Source: Pseudarthrobacter sp. GA104
Lineage (GTDB): Bacteria > Actinomycetota > Actinomycetes > Actinomycetales > Micrococcaceae
Direction: 5' to 3'
NCBI RefSeq assembly: GCF_009741265.1
Contig: NZ_WOWL01000001.1
Coordinates: 3,658,001-3,722,000, forward strand
DNA length: 64,000 nt
Position numbers and translations under genes: made by a program. Positions 1 through 8,502 of the stretch are shown here, one piece after another; within the stretch, counting starts at the first letter, position 1, and each line of letters starts with the position of its first letter. A model generated the notes under the pieces. The model searched no databases and was not told where the DNA came from. It saw nothing but the letters and a program-made list of their open reading frames with translations.

Positions 1-1
1 C

Positions 2-1081
2 CGCGGCCTGTCCTTCGGAGCGTCCACCCCGGACGAGGCCAACCTGGCGGAAATCGTGAAGGACCGCGTACCCGCAGTCGAGCGCCTCCGGATGGTGTCC
101 ACCGGCACCGAAGCCACCATGACCGCCGTGCGCCTGGCCCGCGGCTTCACCGGACGCAACCTCATCATCAAGTTTGCCGGCTGCTACCACGGCCACCTGG
201 ACGGACTCCTTGCCGCCGCAGGGTCCGGCGTCGCCACCCTCGCCCTGCCGGGTTCCGCCGGCGTCACCGAGGCCACGGCCGCAGAAACGCTGGTGCTTCC
301 CTACAACGACCTCGCCGCCGTCAAGGAAGCCTTCGCCACCCACGGGCCCAACATCGCCGCTGTCATCACGGAGGCAGCGCCGGCGAACATGGGCGTGGTG
401 ACACCGGAAGAAGGCTTCAACCTGGGCCTGTCCCGCATCACCCGCGAACACGGGGCGCTGCTCATCGTGGACGAAGTGCTCACCGGGTTCCGCACCGGCT
501 ATTCCGGCTACTGGGGCCTGACCGGCGGGGCGCCGGACGCCGCCGAGCCGTGGACGCCGGACCTGCTCACCTTCGGCAAAGTCATCGGTGGAGGGATGCC
601 GACGGCGGCCCTCGGCGGACGTGCCGACGTCATGGACTACCTCGCGCCCACCGGCCCGGTGTACCAGGCGGGAACACTGTCCGGAAACCCTGTGGCGATG
701 GCGGCCGGCGTGGCCACGCTGACTCATGCCACCCGCGATGTCTACTCCTTCATCGACGTCCGTTCGCTGGAACTCTCCTCTGCCCTGTCCGGCGCCCTGG
801 ACGCCGCCGGGGTGGACCACTCGATCCAGTTTGCCGGCAACCTCTTCTCGGTGGCCTTCGGCACCTCAGCCAACGGCGTCCACAACTACGCTGACGCCCA
901 GGCGCAGGAGAGCTTCCGCTACGCGCCGTTCTTCCACTCGATGCTGGAGTCCGGGGTGTACCTGCCGCCGTCGGTCTTTGAGGCCTGGTTCCTGTCCGCT
1001 GCTCACGACGACGCGGCCATGAACCGGATCTATGATGCACTGCCTGCCGCAGCCAAGGCGGCAGCAGCGGCCCGGGGCTAG
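2..1081 (+). CDS. hemL: Glutamate-1-semialdehyde 2,1-aminomutase, C-terminal part
   Basis: The open frame enters from the left edge, so the start codon and roughly the first 80 residues are missing. The enzyme is a PLP-dependent aminomutase that turns glutamate-1-semialdehyde into 5-aminolevulinate, the C5-route entry to tetrapyrroles, in the cytosol. Visible hallmarks are the opening GLSFGASTPDE stretch, STGTEATMTAVRLAR, the KFAGCYHGHLDGLL segment, the PLP aspartate in LLIVDEVLTGFR, and the Schiff-base lysine in LLTFGKVIGGGMP. Length and motif order fit the family, and nothing looks broken. It ends just before a strong two-way terminator facing a convergent ABC operon. Confidence is high. 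Confidence 0.96.
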   Translation, partial: RGLSFGASTPDEANLAEIVKDRVPAVERLRMVSTGTEATMTAVRLARGFTGRNLIIKFAGCYHGHLDGLLAAAGSGVATLALPGSAGVTEATAAETLVLPYNDLAAVKEAFATHGPNIAAVITEAAPANMGVVTPEEGFNLGLSRITREHGALLIVDEVLTGFRTGYSGYWGLTGGAPDAAEPWTPDLLTFGKVIGGGMPTAALGGRADVMDYLAPTGPVYQAGTLSGNPVAMAAGVATLTHATRDVYSFIDVRSLELSSALSGALDAAGVDHSIQFAGNLFSVAFGTSANGVHNYADAQAQESFRYAPFFHSMLESGVYLPPSVFEAWFLSAAHDDAAMNRIYDALPAAAKAAAAARG

Positions 1082-1103
1082 AAACTCCGGAACATCCCGG
1101 CCA

Positions 1104-1154
1104 CACATAAAGAAATCCCCGGCTGCGGGCTGCAGCCGGGGATTTCTTTATGTG
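1104..1154. terminator. Bidirectional hairpin terminator, perfect 23-bp stem
   Basis: Arms 1104-1126 and 1132-1154 are exact reverse complements around a 5-nt loop. The base of the stem is A/T-rich (CACATAAAGAAAT), so transcripts from either side end in a GC-rich stem followed by a U-rich run. It sits in the 82-bp gap between the stops of hemL (+) and the ABC ATPase gene (-) and can serve both. Confidence 0.9.
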
Positions 1155-1163
1155 CTTCGGGAA

Positions 1164-1901
1164 CTACAGGACGTCCGAGAGGAAGCCCTTGAGGCGGTCC
1201 GTTGCCGGTGCGGTGAAGATCTGCTCCGGCGGCCCGGATTCCACAACCACTCCGGCGTCCATGAACGTCACGGTGTTCGAGACGTTGCGGGAGAAGCCCA
1301 TTTCGTGGGTCACCACCACCATGGTCATGCCCCCCTTCGCGAGGTCGGCCATCAGCGCCAGGACTCCCTTAACAAGCTCGGGGTCCAGCGCGGAGGTGGC
1401 CTCATCAAAGAACATCACCTCCGGCTTCATGGCAAGTGCCCGGGCGATGGCAACGCGCTGCTGCTGGCCTCCGGAAAGGTTTGCCGGGCGGGCATCGGCC
1501 TTGTGCCTCAGGCCCACCAGGTCCAACTGCTCCAGGGCCTCGGCGCGTGCCTGCTCCTTGGAGAGTTTGCGCAGCTTCCGCAGCGCGAGGGATACGTTGT
1601 CCACCACGGTCTTGTGCGGGAACAGGTTGAACTGCTGGAACACCATGCCGATCCGTTGCCGCAGCTCGTCCGGGTTGTCCTTCAGGACCGAACGGCCATC
1701 CAGGAGGATGTCGCCCTGGTCCGGCTCGATCAGCCGGTTCATGACGCGCAGGAGGGTGGACTTGCCCGACCCCGATGGGCCGATCACCGAGGCAGTGGTG
1801 CCCTTCTCCACGTGCAGGTCGATGCCGCGGAGAACATGGTTGTGGCCGAAGGAGAGGTGCAGGTTCTTGCCGGTCAGGGTTCCGGAAGCGAATTCCGTCA
1901 T
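1164..1901 (-). CDS. Polar amino-acid ABC transporter, ATP-binding protein
   Basis: This is the cytoplasmic ATPase (245 aa) of a GlnQ/HisP-type importer; it hydrolyses ATP to drive uptake through the neighbouring permease. The sequence shows Walker A GPSGSGKST (residues 41-49), a Q-loop at VFQQFNLFPH, the ABC signature LSGGQQQR, Walker B VMFFDEATSALD and the switch histidine in VVVTHEM. The length is normal for the family. Its ATG overlaps the permease stop by 4 nt (ATGA), implying coupled translation. Gene order is binding protein, permease, ATPase. The substrate cannot be named; the family imports polar or acidic amino acids and their relatives. Confidence 0.95.
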   Translation of the reverse strand: MTEFASGTLTGKNLHLSFGHNHVLRGIDLHVEKGTTASVIGPSGSGKSTLLRVMNRLIEPDQGDILLDGRSVLKDNPDELRQRIGMVFQQFNLFPHKTVVDNVSLALRKLRKLSKEQARAEALEQLDLVGLRHKADARPANLSGGQQQRVAIARALAMKPEVMFFDEATSALDPELVKGVLALMADLAKGGMTMVVVTHEMGFSRNVSNTVTFMDAGVVVESGPPEQIFTAPATDRLKGFLSDVL

Positions 1902-2662
1902 GCCTGTGCCCCCTTGCCGATAGGTGCTGCCAGCTCATCCGGTTCCTTCTTTTCCGGCTTGCCGGTTCGCAGCCGGTGGTCGATGAAGTTCACGAAGTGG
2001 GTGAGCGGGACGGTCAGGATCAGGTACAGCACACCTGCGGCCACCAGCGGAGACAGGTTGCCGGTGTTGGCCATCGCGTCGTTTCCGATCCGGAAGATCT
2101 CCCGGTCCGAGGCGGCAAGCCCGAGCATAAACACCAGTGAGGAATCCTTCAGCAGCGAGATGAACTGGTTTACCAGGGCGGGAAGGACCCGCCGGATTCC
2201 CTGCGGCACCACCACGAGGCGCATGGAACTGCCGTAGCTGAAGCCAAGGGCCCGGGAGGCCTCCAGCTGGCCCTTCTCCACACTCTGGATGCCCGAGCGG
2301 AAGATCTCGCCGATGTAGGCGGCCGCGATCAGCGTCAAGGCCAGGATGCCCAGGGGGTAGGGGTTCCTGGATCCGGTGATTTCCCGGGCGATGGGACTGA
2401 GGCCAATGCCGATGACCAGGATCACCAGGATGGCAGGGAGGCCCCGGAAGATATCGGTGTAGATGCGCGCCACCCAACGGGCGCCCGCGTTGCGGGAAAT
2501 CCCCATCATGGCGAGCCCGAGCCCCAGCAGGGAGCCGAGGATGCCGGAGGCGACGGCCAATATCAGGGTGTTGGGCAGGCCCACCATGAACAGGGCGGGA
2601 ATGACTTTGGCCATTTCCTCCCAGTTGAAGAAGGTGTCAGCCAGCTGGTCCAAGAGATCCAT
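1898..2662 (-). CDS. Polar amino-acid ABC transporter, permease
   Basis: An integral membrane subunit of 254 aa in the HisM/GlnP family. Several hydrophobic helices are evident (for example VIPALFMVGLPNTLILAVA near residues 20-40 and the LVAAGVLYLILTVPL helix near 215). The cytoplasmic EAA loop that contacts the ATPase is seen as EASRALGFSYGSSM. The C-terminus is a charged Lys/Glu/Pro tail. It starts 16 nt after the stop of the binding-protein gene and overlaps the ATPase gene by 4 nt. No second permease is present, so the channel is probably a homodimer. Confidence 0.94.
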   Translation of the reverse strand: MDLLDQLADTFFNWEEMAKVIPALFMVGLPNTLILAVASGILGSLLGLGLAMMGISRNAGARWVARIYTDIFRGLPAILVILVIGIGLSPIAREITGSRNPYPLGILALTLIAAAYIGEIFRSGIQSVEKGQLEASRALGFSYGSSMRLVVVPQGIRRVLPALVNQFISLLKDSSLVFMLGLAASDREIFRIGNDAMANTGNLSPLVAAGVLYLILTVPLTHFVNFIDHRLRTGKPEKKEPDELAAPIGKGAQA

Positions 2663-2678
2663 GAACGTCCCGGCTCAA

Positions 2679-3614
2679 TCAGCTCTGGGGAACCGTGGCG
2701 GCCTTGCTGCCCGGCTTCCAGTCAGAGGGCATCTCGCGGTCCGGGTACCATTCCTTGGTCAGCTTGGTCCAGGTTCCGTCGGCGATGACAGCGTCAAGGC
2801 CGGAGTTCAGCGCGTCGATCAGCGGCTGGTTGTCCTTGGCCACCGCGTAGGCAGTGAAGTTCTGCGTGTTGACGACGGATTCGACGATCGCGGTGCCGTC
2901 GCCTTCCTTCACCTGGCCGCTGGCCTGCTGCGACGGAGCCACCCAGGCGTCCACCTGGCCGTTGCGCACGTTGGCGTAAACCGTGGCGTAGTCCGGGAAG
3001 CGGATGGGTTCCATCTTCAGGGTATTGGTCACGTAGTCGTCCTGGACGGTGCCCTGGACGACGCCGATCCGGAGATCGTCCTTAAGGTCGGCAAAGCCCT
3101 TGATGCCGCTGTCGGTCTTGGCAACCACGGCCATGAAGCCGAAGTCGTAGCCGTTGGTGAAGCCGACGTTCTGGCGGCGCGCGTCCGTGGTGGAGATGGA
3201 GGAGGATCCGACGTCGAACTGCTTGGTGGAAACCTGGGAAAGCAGGGCGGAGAAGTCCGTGGCAACAAACTCGACCTCAAGGCCGAGCTTGCCGGCGATG
3301 GCCCGCAGCAGCTCGTTGTCGTAGCCGGTGAACTTGCCCGAGGGGTCAATGAAGATGTTCGGCGGGGCGTCCGACAGGGTGCCCACCTCAAGCTTGCCTT
3401 CGGTGTTCAGGCCGAGCTTGGTCTTGTCGATCTGGTCAATCGGGGTGACGGTAGCGGTGGTGTACTTGTCCAGCGTCTGCTGGTCGCTGCCGGCGAGGGC
3501 GTCCGTGGGCGTGCCGCTCGGCTGGGCTGATCCTGAACCGCACGCTGCCAGGGAAACCGCGAGGGCGATTGCCACGGGAGCGGTTGTCAGCCACTTCATC
3601 GCTTTGATTTTCAT
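2679..3614 (-). CDS. Amino-acid ABC transporter substrate-binding lipoprotein
   Basis: A family-3 extracellular solute-binding protein of 311 aa and the first gene of this minus-strand operon. The N-terminus is a lipoprotein signal: basic MKIKAMK, a hydrophobic core, then lipobox SLAAC with the modified cysteine at residue 25, followed by a Gly/Ser linker. The mature part has the two-lobe signature of the family: FTGYDNELLRAIAGKLGLEV, DFSALLSQVSTKQFDV, the RIGVVQGTVQDDY hinge and the late TKEWYP stretch. It would hold the ligand outside the cell and present it to the permease. The ligand is unknown. Confidence 0.94.
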   Translation of the reverse strand: MKIKAMKWLTTAPVAIALAVSLAACGSGSAQPSGTPTDALAGSDQQTLDKYTTATVTPIDQIDKTKLGLNTEGKLEVGTLSDAPPNIFIDPSGKFTGYDNELLRAIAGKLGLEVEFVATDFSALLSQVSTKQFDVGSSSISTTDARRQNVGFTNGYDFGFMAVVAKTDSGIKGFADLKDDLRIGVVQGTVQDDYVTNTLKMEPIRFPDYATVYANVRNGQVDAWVAPSQQASGQVKEGDGTAIVESVVNTQNFTAYAVAKDNQPLIDALNSGLDAVIADGTWTKLTKEWYPDREMPSDWKPGSKAATVPQS

Positions 3615-3946
3615 CAGTCTGTCGCTTTCATTGAGTCATAAGTCAACCGGGCCGCAAGGCTGCGCTGGTGGCGCCTGGCACCTGCCCGAGGCTGTTCAAG
3701 CACTGCATGGCAGGGGTGACCGCAAAACTTTATTGTCTCACTTCAGTGTTTGGCGGCCGTGAGGCGAACAAGTGCTGGCTCTGAAGGCAAATAATCGAAG
3801 GAACTTTCGTATAGGCGCTGATGGCCCTCATACTGGAGTCCTGCGGCCCCGTGCGGACGAATCCTTGAGTCCCTCACCGGCCCCGTTGTGTGAGCAGTGC
3901 GACTGTGAAATATCTCTCGCCGTGGCCCTGCCGGAGACGGTCCCGG
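3615..3946. other. Intergenic region with no recognisable gene
   Basis: This 332-bp gap lies between the start of the substrate-binding lipoprotein gene and the stop of the exonuclease gene, both on the minus strand. It must contain the importer promoter and the end of the exonuclease transcript. I could not fix a -35/-10 pair with good spacing. TTGACT (minus strand, near 3640-3645) is followed by nothing convincing. Short open frames here have no homology I recognise, no good ribosome site and the wrong codon bias. Confidence 0.5.
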
Positions 3947-4657
3947 TCAGAAGCCGGCCGTAGTGGCGTCCTGCGGCGGAAGGACCGGCCAGTCACCTTC
4001 GATGACGGCAGCGGGCTTCGTCTTGCGGAGATAGTCCTGGAAATCGGCTGCCTGGCTTACTGCCCACTCGACCTGCAGCTGGTGCAGCTGGCTGGCCGGC
4101 ATGCTGAGTTTGGGAAACTTGCCGGCCATGGCGTCCAGGACCCTCAAGGTGGCCAGGGCATCAGCGGCCGACGTATGGGCGTTGTCCAGGACCACGCCGT
4201 ATTCCTCGCACAACGCCGTGAGGGTCCGCTTGCCCTTCCGGTAGCGGTCCACCTGCTTGTTCATGATGTACGGGTCCAGGACCGGGAAGCGGGTCAGCTG
4301 AGGGACCCCGTACCGGGCCGACTCCGCAGCCAGCACCGTGAAGTCATAGCTGGCATTGAAGGCGATGACGGGGGTCCCGTCGTCGAACAGTCCCTGCAGC
4401 ACGGCCGCAACCTCCCGGGTCACTTCGTGGGCAGGCCTGCCCTCACGGCGTGCCTGTTCGGTGGTGATGCCGTGCACATCACTGGCCTCGGTGGGTATCT
4501 CTACCCCGGGATCCGCCAGCCACTCGTGTTCCTGGATGACGTCGCCCGTGTGGTCCACCACCGTCACCGAGGCGGTGACGATGCGTGCAGCCCGGGAGTT
4601 GCGCCCTGTGGTTTCGAGGTCGAAGGCTGCGCGGGGGAGGGTGTTCCAGGTGCTCAT
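3947..4657 (-). CDS. DEDDh 3'-5' exonuclease (DNA polymerase III epsilon-like)
   Basis: A stand-alone proofreading-type exonuclease domain of 236 aa. It carries the DEDDh catalytic set: Asp and Glu in FDLETTG (residues 12-18), the second Asp in FNASYDF, and the His and last Asp in HTSAADAL. The HGIT segment typical of epsilon subunits is also present. There is no polymerase-binding or BRCT extension, so it may be a general nuclease of DnaQ type and not the replisome proofreader. The start at 4657 has no Shine-Dalgarno, but a TAGCGT hexamer lies 6 nt before the ATG. It is divergent from the alkyltransferase-like gene across only 63 bp. Confidence 0.88.
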   Translation of the reverse strand: MSTWNTLPRAAFDLETTGRNSRAARIVTASVTVVDHTGDVIQEHEWLADPGVEIPTEASDVHGITTEQARREGRPAHEVTREVAAVLQGLFDDGTPVIAFNASYDFTVLAAESARYGVPQLTRFPVLDPYIMNKQVDRYRKGKRTLTALCEEYGVVLDNAHTSAADALATLRVLDAMAGKFPKLSMPASQLHQLQVEWAVSQAADFQDYLRKTKPAAVIEGDWPVLPPQDATTAGF

Positions 4658-4663
4658 GCTTCA

Positions 4664-4669
4664 ACGCTA
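4664..4669 (-). promoter_or_regulatory. -10 hexamer for a leaderless start (exonuclease)
   Basis: TAGCGT on the minus strand, 6 nt before the ATG at 4657. No purine-rich ribosome site is present. No clear -35 was seen. Confidence 0.5.
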
Positions 4670-4708
4670 AAGGGCACCACCGACAATTCCGTGGAACGCC
4701 ACTGCGGC

Positions 4709-4714
4709 TAGATT
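4709..4714 (+). promoter_or_regulatory. -10 hexamer for a leaderless start (alkyltransferase-like gene)
   Basis: TAGATT, 6 nt before the ATG at 4721. Transcription would begin at or next to the start codon. The -35 is not obvious. Confidence 0.55.
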
Positions 4715-4720
4715 GGATCA

Positions 4721-5137
4721 ATGCGGATTGAGTATGTGGAGGCGGTGCTGGCCATTGTGGAACTGGTGCCCGCCGGATCCGCCGTCGCGTATGGCGACGT
4801 CGCCGAGCTGTTGGGTTCAGGCGGGCCAAGGCAGGTCGGCACGGTCATGAGCCGCTACGGGAGCGGAGTCCCCTGGTGGCGGATTCTCAAGGCGAGCGGC
4901 CACGCACCGGACGGACACGAGGCTGAGGCCCTCCGCCGCTACCTGGCCGAGGGCACACCCCTGCTGGGCGCCTACCTCGACTTCCAGCGGACCGGCGAGG
5001 GGCGCTGGCGGGTGGATCTTTCGGCCGCCCGCTGGGCGCCAAGCGATGCCCAGTTCGACAGGATTGATGTGGTCGCCGGGATGCTGGAGCGGCGGCTGCA
5101 CAGATTGTCGGCGGCCGATGATGGAATGTCCCTGTGA
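4721..5137 (+). CDS. Alkyltransferase-like protein (ATL), MGMT family without the catalytic cysteine
   Basis: A 138-aa protein with the DNA-binding fold of O6-alkylguanine-DNA alkyltransferases: the N-terminal YGDVAELLG recognition helix region and the GSGVPWWRILKASG active-site loop. In true MGMT enzymes this loop reads PCHRV. Here Trp52 and Trp53 occupy the Cys and His positions, so methyl transfer is not possible. Known ATL proteins bind O6-alkylguanine, flip it and flag it for nucleotide excision repair, and this is the likely role. Its stop overlaps the GTG start of adnA by 4 nt (GTGA), so it is the first gene of an operon with the AdnAB helicase-nuclease. Confidence 0.9.
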   Translation: MRIEYVEAVLAIVELVPAGSAVAYGDVAELLGSGGPRQVGTVMSRYGSGVPWWRILKASGHAPDGHEAEALRRYLAEGTPLLGAYLDFQRTGEGRWRVDLSAARWAPSDAQFDRIDVVAGMLERRLHRLSAADDGMSL

Positions 5138-8100
5138 CAGTAACCATGCCCCTCACCGGCCCCCTTGACGAATCCCGGGATGGCTCCGCGGACGGCCCCG
5201 CGCGTCATTCCGGTGAACCCGCCGGCCCGGGAGACGGCCGTACGCCCCCGCGGCAGGCCGGAGCTGCAGGAACCGGCCTGCGGCTGCTGCCGCCCCGCCA
5301 GGTGCATGTCGTGGCGCCCCTGCTCTCCGCCGACCAGCAGGCGGCCGTCGACGTCCCCCAGGGAACAGGGCCGGTTTTGCTGCCCGGCGCTCCGGGAACT
5401 GGCAAGACCACCGTCCTTGTGGAGGCCGCCGTCAGCAGGGTCACCCGTGACGGCGTGGATCCCGAGCGGATACTGATCCTGGCGCCCAGCCGCCTGGCTG
5501 CCGATGCCATGCGGGACCGCTTCACGGCCCGGCTGGACAGGAGCCTGAGCACCACTCCCGCGCGGACCTGGGCCTCCTACGCCTTTGACGTGATCCGGCG
5601 TGCCAAGGCGGAAGGGATCCTTCCCCTGTCCCGGCCGCCCAGGCTCCTCTCAGGCCCGGAGCAGGACCTCATCATCAAGGAGCTCCTTGAAGGCCATCGC
5701 CTGCCCGGCCTGGAGCTTCCCTGGCCCGCCGACATTGAAGGTGCCCTGGAAACCCGGGGCTTCCGGCAGGAAGTCCGGCAGCTGTTCGACCGCATCATCG
5801 AGTCGGGCCGTACCCCCGGCGACCTGGTAGGGCTGGGACACGAGTGCCGCAGGCCTGACTGGATCGCCGCTGCGTCCCTGTACGCCGAGTACCGGGACGT
5901 CCTGGACCTGCGGATGCCTGAGGCTTTCGATCCGGCCGGCATCATCACGGCAGTACGGCAGATTTTCCAGGACTCTCCCGGCTTCCTGGCGGCGGAACGG
6001 GACCGGCTGCAGGTGATCCTGGTGGACGACATCCAGGAAGCCAACCCCGCAGTCTTTGAGCTCTTGGCCGACATCGCCGGCGGGAAGGACTGCTACGTGG
6101 CGTTTTCACCGGACACTGTGGTGCAGGGCTTCCGCGGTGCCAGGCCCGACCTCGTGGCAGAACTGCCCGGGCTGCTGTCGCCCGGTGCACCCGTGGCGGA
6201 GCGTCCACTGCGGTACGCCCACCGGCAAGCGCCCGCGGTGGCCGAAGCCTGGCTTGGAGTGGCCGGGCGGATTTCACAGCGCGCGGGCGGGCAACTGGCC
6301 CGGCGGCTTGACCAACCCGACCCTGATCAACCCGACGACGCCAGGCCCCAAGGGGCAGTGGAAGCACACCTTGTTCCGTCCGCCGTGCACGAACTGCGCT
6401 ACGTTGCCCAGCGCATCCTGGACCAGCACATCAACCACGGGCGCGACCTTGCCGAACTCGCGGTGATCGTGCGCAACGGCGCCCAGGTGAGCGAGTTCCA
6501 GCGTTACCTATCGGGCCAGGGGATTCCTGTGCGGGTCCCGGTGGCGGAGTCCGCGGTCCGGGACGAAGTGGCAGTGCGCCCGCTGCTTGATGCCTTCGCG
6601 ATTGCACTGGATCCCGCGCTGCTGACCCCGGAAGCCGCAGTATCCCTCCTGACCTCCCGGATCGGCGGTGCCACATCGATCGAGCTCCGCCGGCTGCGGC
6701 AGTCGCTGAGGAGGGACGAGATCCTGGGCGGCGGAGGCCGGACCAGCGACGCCCTGCTGGTTGAAGCATTGCTCGAACCCGGCGCACTGGAAACGCTCGG
6801 CATCGAAGGCCGTGCCGCACGCCGGGCAGCACGCATGATCCAGGCGGGCCGCCACGCCGCTGCGCAACCTGGCGCCAACGCCGAATCAGTGCTGTGGGCA
6901 CTCTGGGATGCCACCGGACTCGCCGGTTCCTGGACGGAAACCGCCCTTGCCGGCGGTCCGCACGGCGCGCGTGCGGACCGGGACCTGGATGCCATGATGG
7001 CCCTCTTCCACACCGCGGAGCGTTACGTGGACCAGATGCCCGGGGCCGGCCCCGAGCAGTTCCTCGAGTATCTCCTGAACCAGGAGCTTCCCATGGACAC
7101 CCTCGCTGCCCGTGCCCAGGTGGACGACGCCGTGGAACTGTTGACTCCAGCCAGTGCGGCCGGGCGGGAATGGCCGGTGGTGATAGTGGCGGGCCTCCAG
7201 GAAGGTGTGTGGCCCAATACCCGGCTCCGCGGCGAACTTCTGGGAAGTACGCTGTACAGCGACGCGGTGGAACACGGGCCGGGGTACGCCCTGCAGCGTG
7301 ATCCCCTGAGCCGGCTCCGCGACATCCGGTATGACGAACTGCGAAGCTTTTCCACTGCGGTCTCCCGCGCCCGCGAACTGCTCGTATGCACGGCTGTTTC
7401 CTCCGAGGATGACCAGCCGTCCTCCTTCCTGGACTACGTTATGCCCCTGGAACCGGGCCAGGAGGGCCGTCCGTTCACGGCAGTGCAGCGGCCCATGGCG
7501 CTGCGGGCCCTTGTTGCCGAACTCCGGCAGCACGCCCAGCTGGACGGCGGGGATGCTCCGCAGGCGGATGAGGCGGCCAGGGTCCTCGCCCGGCTGGCAA
7601 AGGCTGACCCGCCGGTGCCCGGCGCGCATCCGCAGAGCTGGTGGGGCCTTCTTCCGCTGACGTCGGCGGCAGCGGTGGTTCCGCCTGGCGGTACCGTCTT
7701 TGTCTCACCGTCAAAAGTCGAGACCGTGCAGAAATCCCCGCTTGACTGGTTTATCCAGGCCGCGGGAGGCGAAGCTGCCACTGACTTCGCCCGCAGCCTT
7801 GGCACCCTGGTCCACGCCATTGCCCAGGACCTGCCGGATGCGTCCGGCAGTGAGTATGTCGCAGAACTGGTCCGGCGCTGGCCCGCACTGGGAATGAAGG
7901 ACAACTGGGAGGGCAGGCTGGACTTCCAGCGTGCCGAGTCCATGGTGCGCAAGCTGGCACAGTATGTACTCCTCATGCGAAGCGAAGGCCGAAGCCTGCT
8001 CGGAGTGGAACAGGATTTCGACGTCGCCCTCGGAAAGGTTCCTGTCGATGATGCTCCCGCCCGGGACGCTGTCCTGCGCGGCCAGGTGGACAGGCTTGAG

Positions 8101-8502
8101 GTGGACGCCGAAGGCAGGCTGGTCATCGTGGACCTCAAAACCGGAAAACGCCAGCCCGGTAAGGGGGAACTGTCACGGCATCCCCAGCTCGGCGCCTACC
8201 AGGCCGCGGTGCTCGCCGGGGGCTTCCAGGACCGACCGGACAGCCCCGCCGCTCCGCTCCCTGGCGGTGCCGTCCTGGCCCAGCTCGGCACCGGGGCAAA
8301 GAATCCCGCCATCCAGCATCAGGACGCAATAGACCCTCAGGAGAACTGGGCGATGGACATGGTGAAGGATGCAGCCGCCGTAATGGGAGGCACCACGTTC
8401 GAAGCACGGCACGATCCCTCGAAGGGAAGCCATGGCGGCCACGGCTGCAGGCTCCCCGAGGTGTGTCCGCTGTGCGTGCGCGGAAGGCAAGTGACCGAAT
8501 GA
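5134..8502 (+). CDS. adnA: AdnA-type helicase-nuclease subunit (UvrD/RecB-like)
   Basis: A 1122-aa protein matching the AdnA subunit of the actinobacterial AdnAB double-strand-break resection motor-nuclease. A superfamily I helicase core comes first: Walker A GAPGTGKTT (residues 85-93) and a divergent Walker B/motif II reading VDDIQEANP in place of the usual DExxD. Motif III is also altered (SPDTVVQGFRGA). The C-terminal PD-(D/E)XK nuclease shows GQVDRLEV and IVDLKTGKRQP. Three cysteines (C1105, C1111, C1114) resemble the trailing ligands of an AddB/RecB-type Fe-S cluster, but the expected leading cysteine is Ser868 (QKSPLDW). It starts with GTG overlapping the ATL stop and overlaps adnB by 4 nt. 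Confidence 0.9.
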   Translation: MTVTMPLTGPLDESRDGSADGPARHSGEPAGPGDGRTPPRQAGAAGTGLRLLPPRQVHVVAPLLSADQQAAVDVPQGTGPVLLPGAPGTGKTTVLVEAAVSRVTRDGVDPERILILAPSRLAADAMRDRFTARLDRSLSTTPARTWASYAFDVIRRAKAEGILPLSRPPRLLSGPEQDLIIKELLEGHRLPGLELPWPADIEGALETRGFRQEVRQLFDRIIESGRTPGDLVGLGHECRRPDWIAAASLYAEYRDVLDLRMPEAFDPAGIITAVRQIFQDSPGFLAAERDRLQVILVDDIQEANPAVFELLADIAGGKDCYVAFSPDTVVQGFRGARPDLVAELPGLLSPGAPVAERPLRYAHRQAPAVAEAWLGVAGRISQRAGGQLARRLDQPDPDQPDDARPQGAVEAHLVPSAVHELRYVAQRILDQHINHGRDLAELAVIVRNGAQVSEFQRYLSGQGIPVRVPVAESAVRDEVAVRPLLDAFAIALDPALLTPEAAVSLLTSRIGGATSIELRRLRQSLRRDEILGGGGRTSDALLVEALLEPGALETLGIEGRAARRAARMIQAGRHAAAQPGANAESVLWALWDATGLAGSWTETALAGGPHGARADRDLDAMMALFHTAERYVDQMPGAGPEQFLEYLLNQELPMDTLAARAQVDDAVELLTPASAAGREWPVVIVAGLQEGVWPNTRLRGELLGSTLYSDAVEHGPGYALQRDPLSRLRDIRYDELRSFSTAVSRARELLVCTAVSSEDDQPSSFLDYVMPLEPGQEGRPFTAVQRPMALRALVAELRQHAQLDGGDAPQADEAARVLARLAKADPPVPGAHPQSWWGLLPLTSAAAVVPPGGTVFVSPSKVETVQKSPLDWFIQAAGGEAATDFARSLGTLVHAIAQDLPDASGSEYVAELVRRWPALGMKDNWEGRLDFQRAESMVRKLAQYVLLMRSEGRSLLGVEQDFDVALGKVPVDDAPARDAVLRGQVDRLEVDAEGRLVIVDLKTGKRQPGKGELSRHPQLGAYQAAVLAGGFQDRPDSPAAPLPGGAVLAQLGTGAKNPAIQHQDAIDPQENWAMDMVKDAAAVMGGTTFEARHDPSKGSHGGHGCRLPEVCPLCVRGRQVTE

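Noticed and set aside
750..1106. Long open frames antisense to hemL and to most other genes
   Set aside because: High-GC DNA gives long antisense and shifted frames. These have Arg/Pro/Ala-rich translations, no family motifs and no ribosome sites.
1032..2237. A 401-codon plus-strand frame over the ABC ATPase and permease
   Set aside because: It is antisense to two well-supported genes and shows no recognisable motif; it also runs through the strong terminator.
3772..3963. Short open frame in the gap before the exonuclease gene
   Set aside because: 63 codons, poor start context, no similarity I recognise, and it overlaps the exonuclease 3' end.
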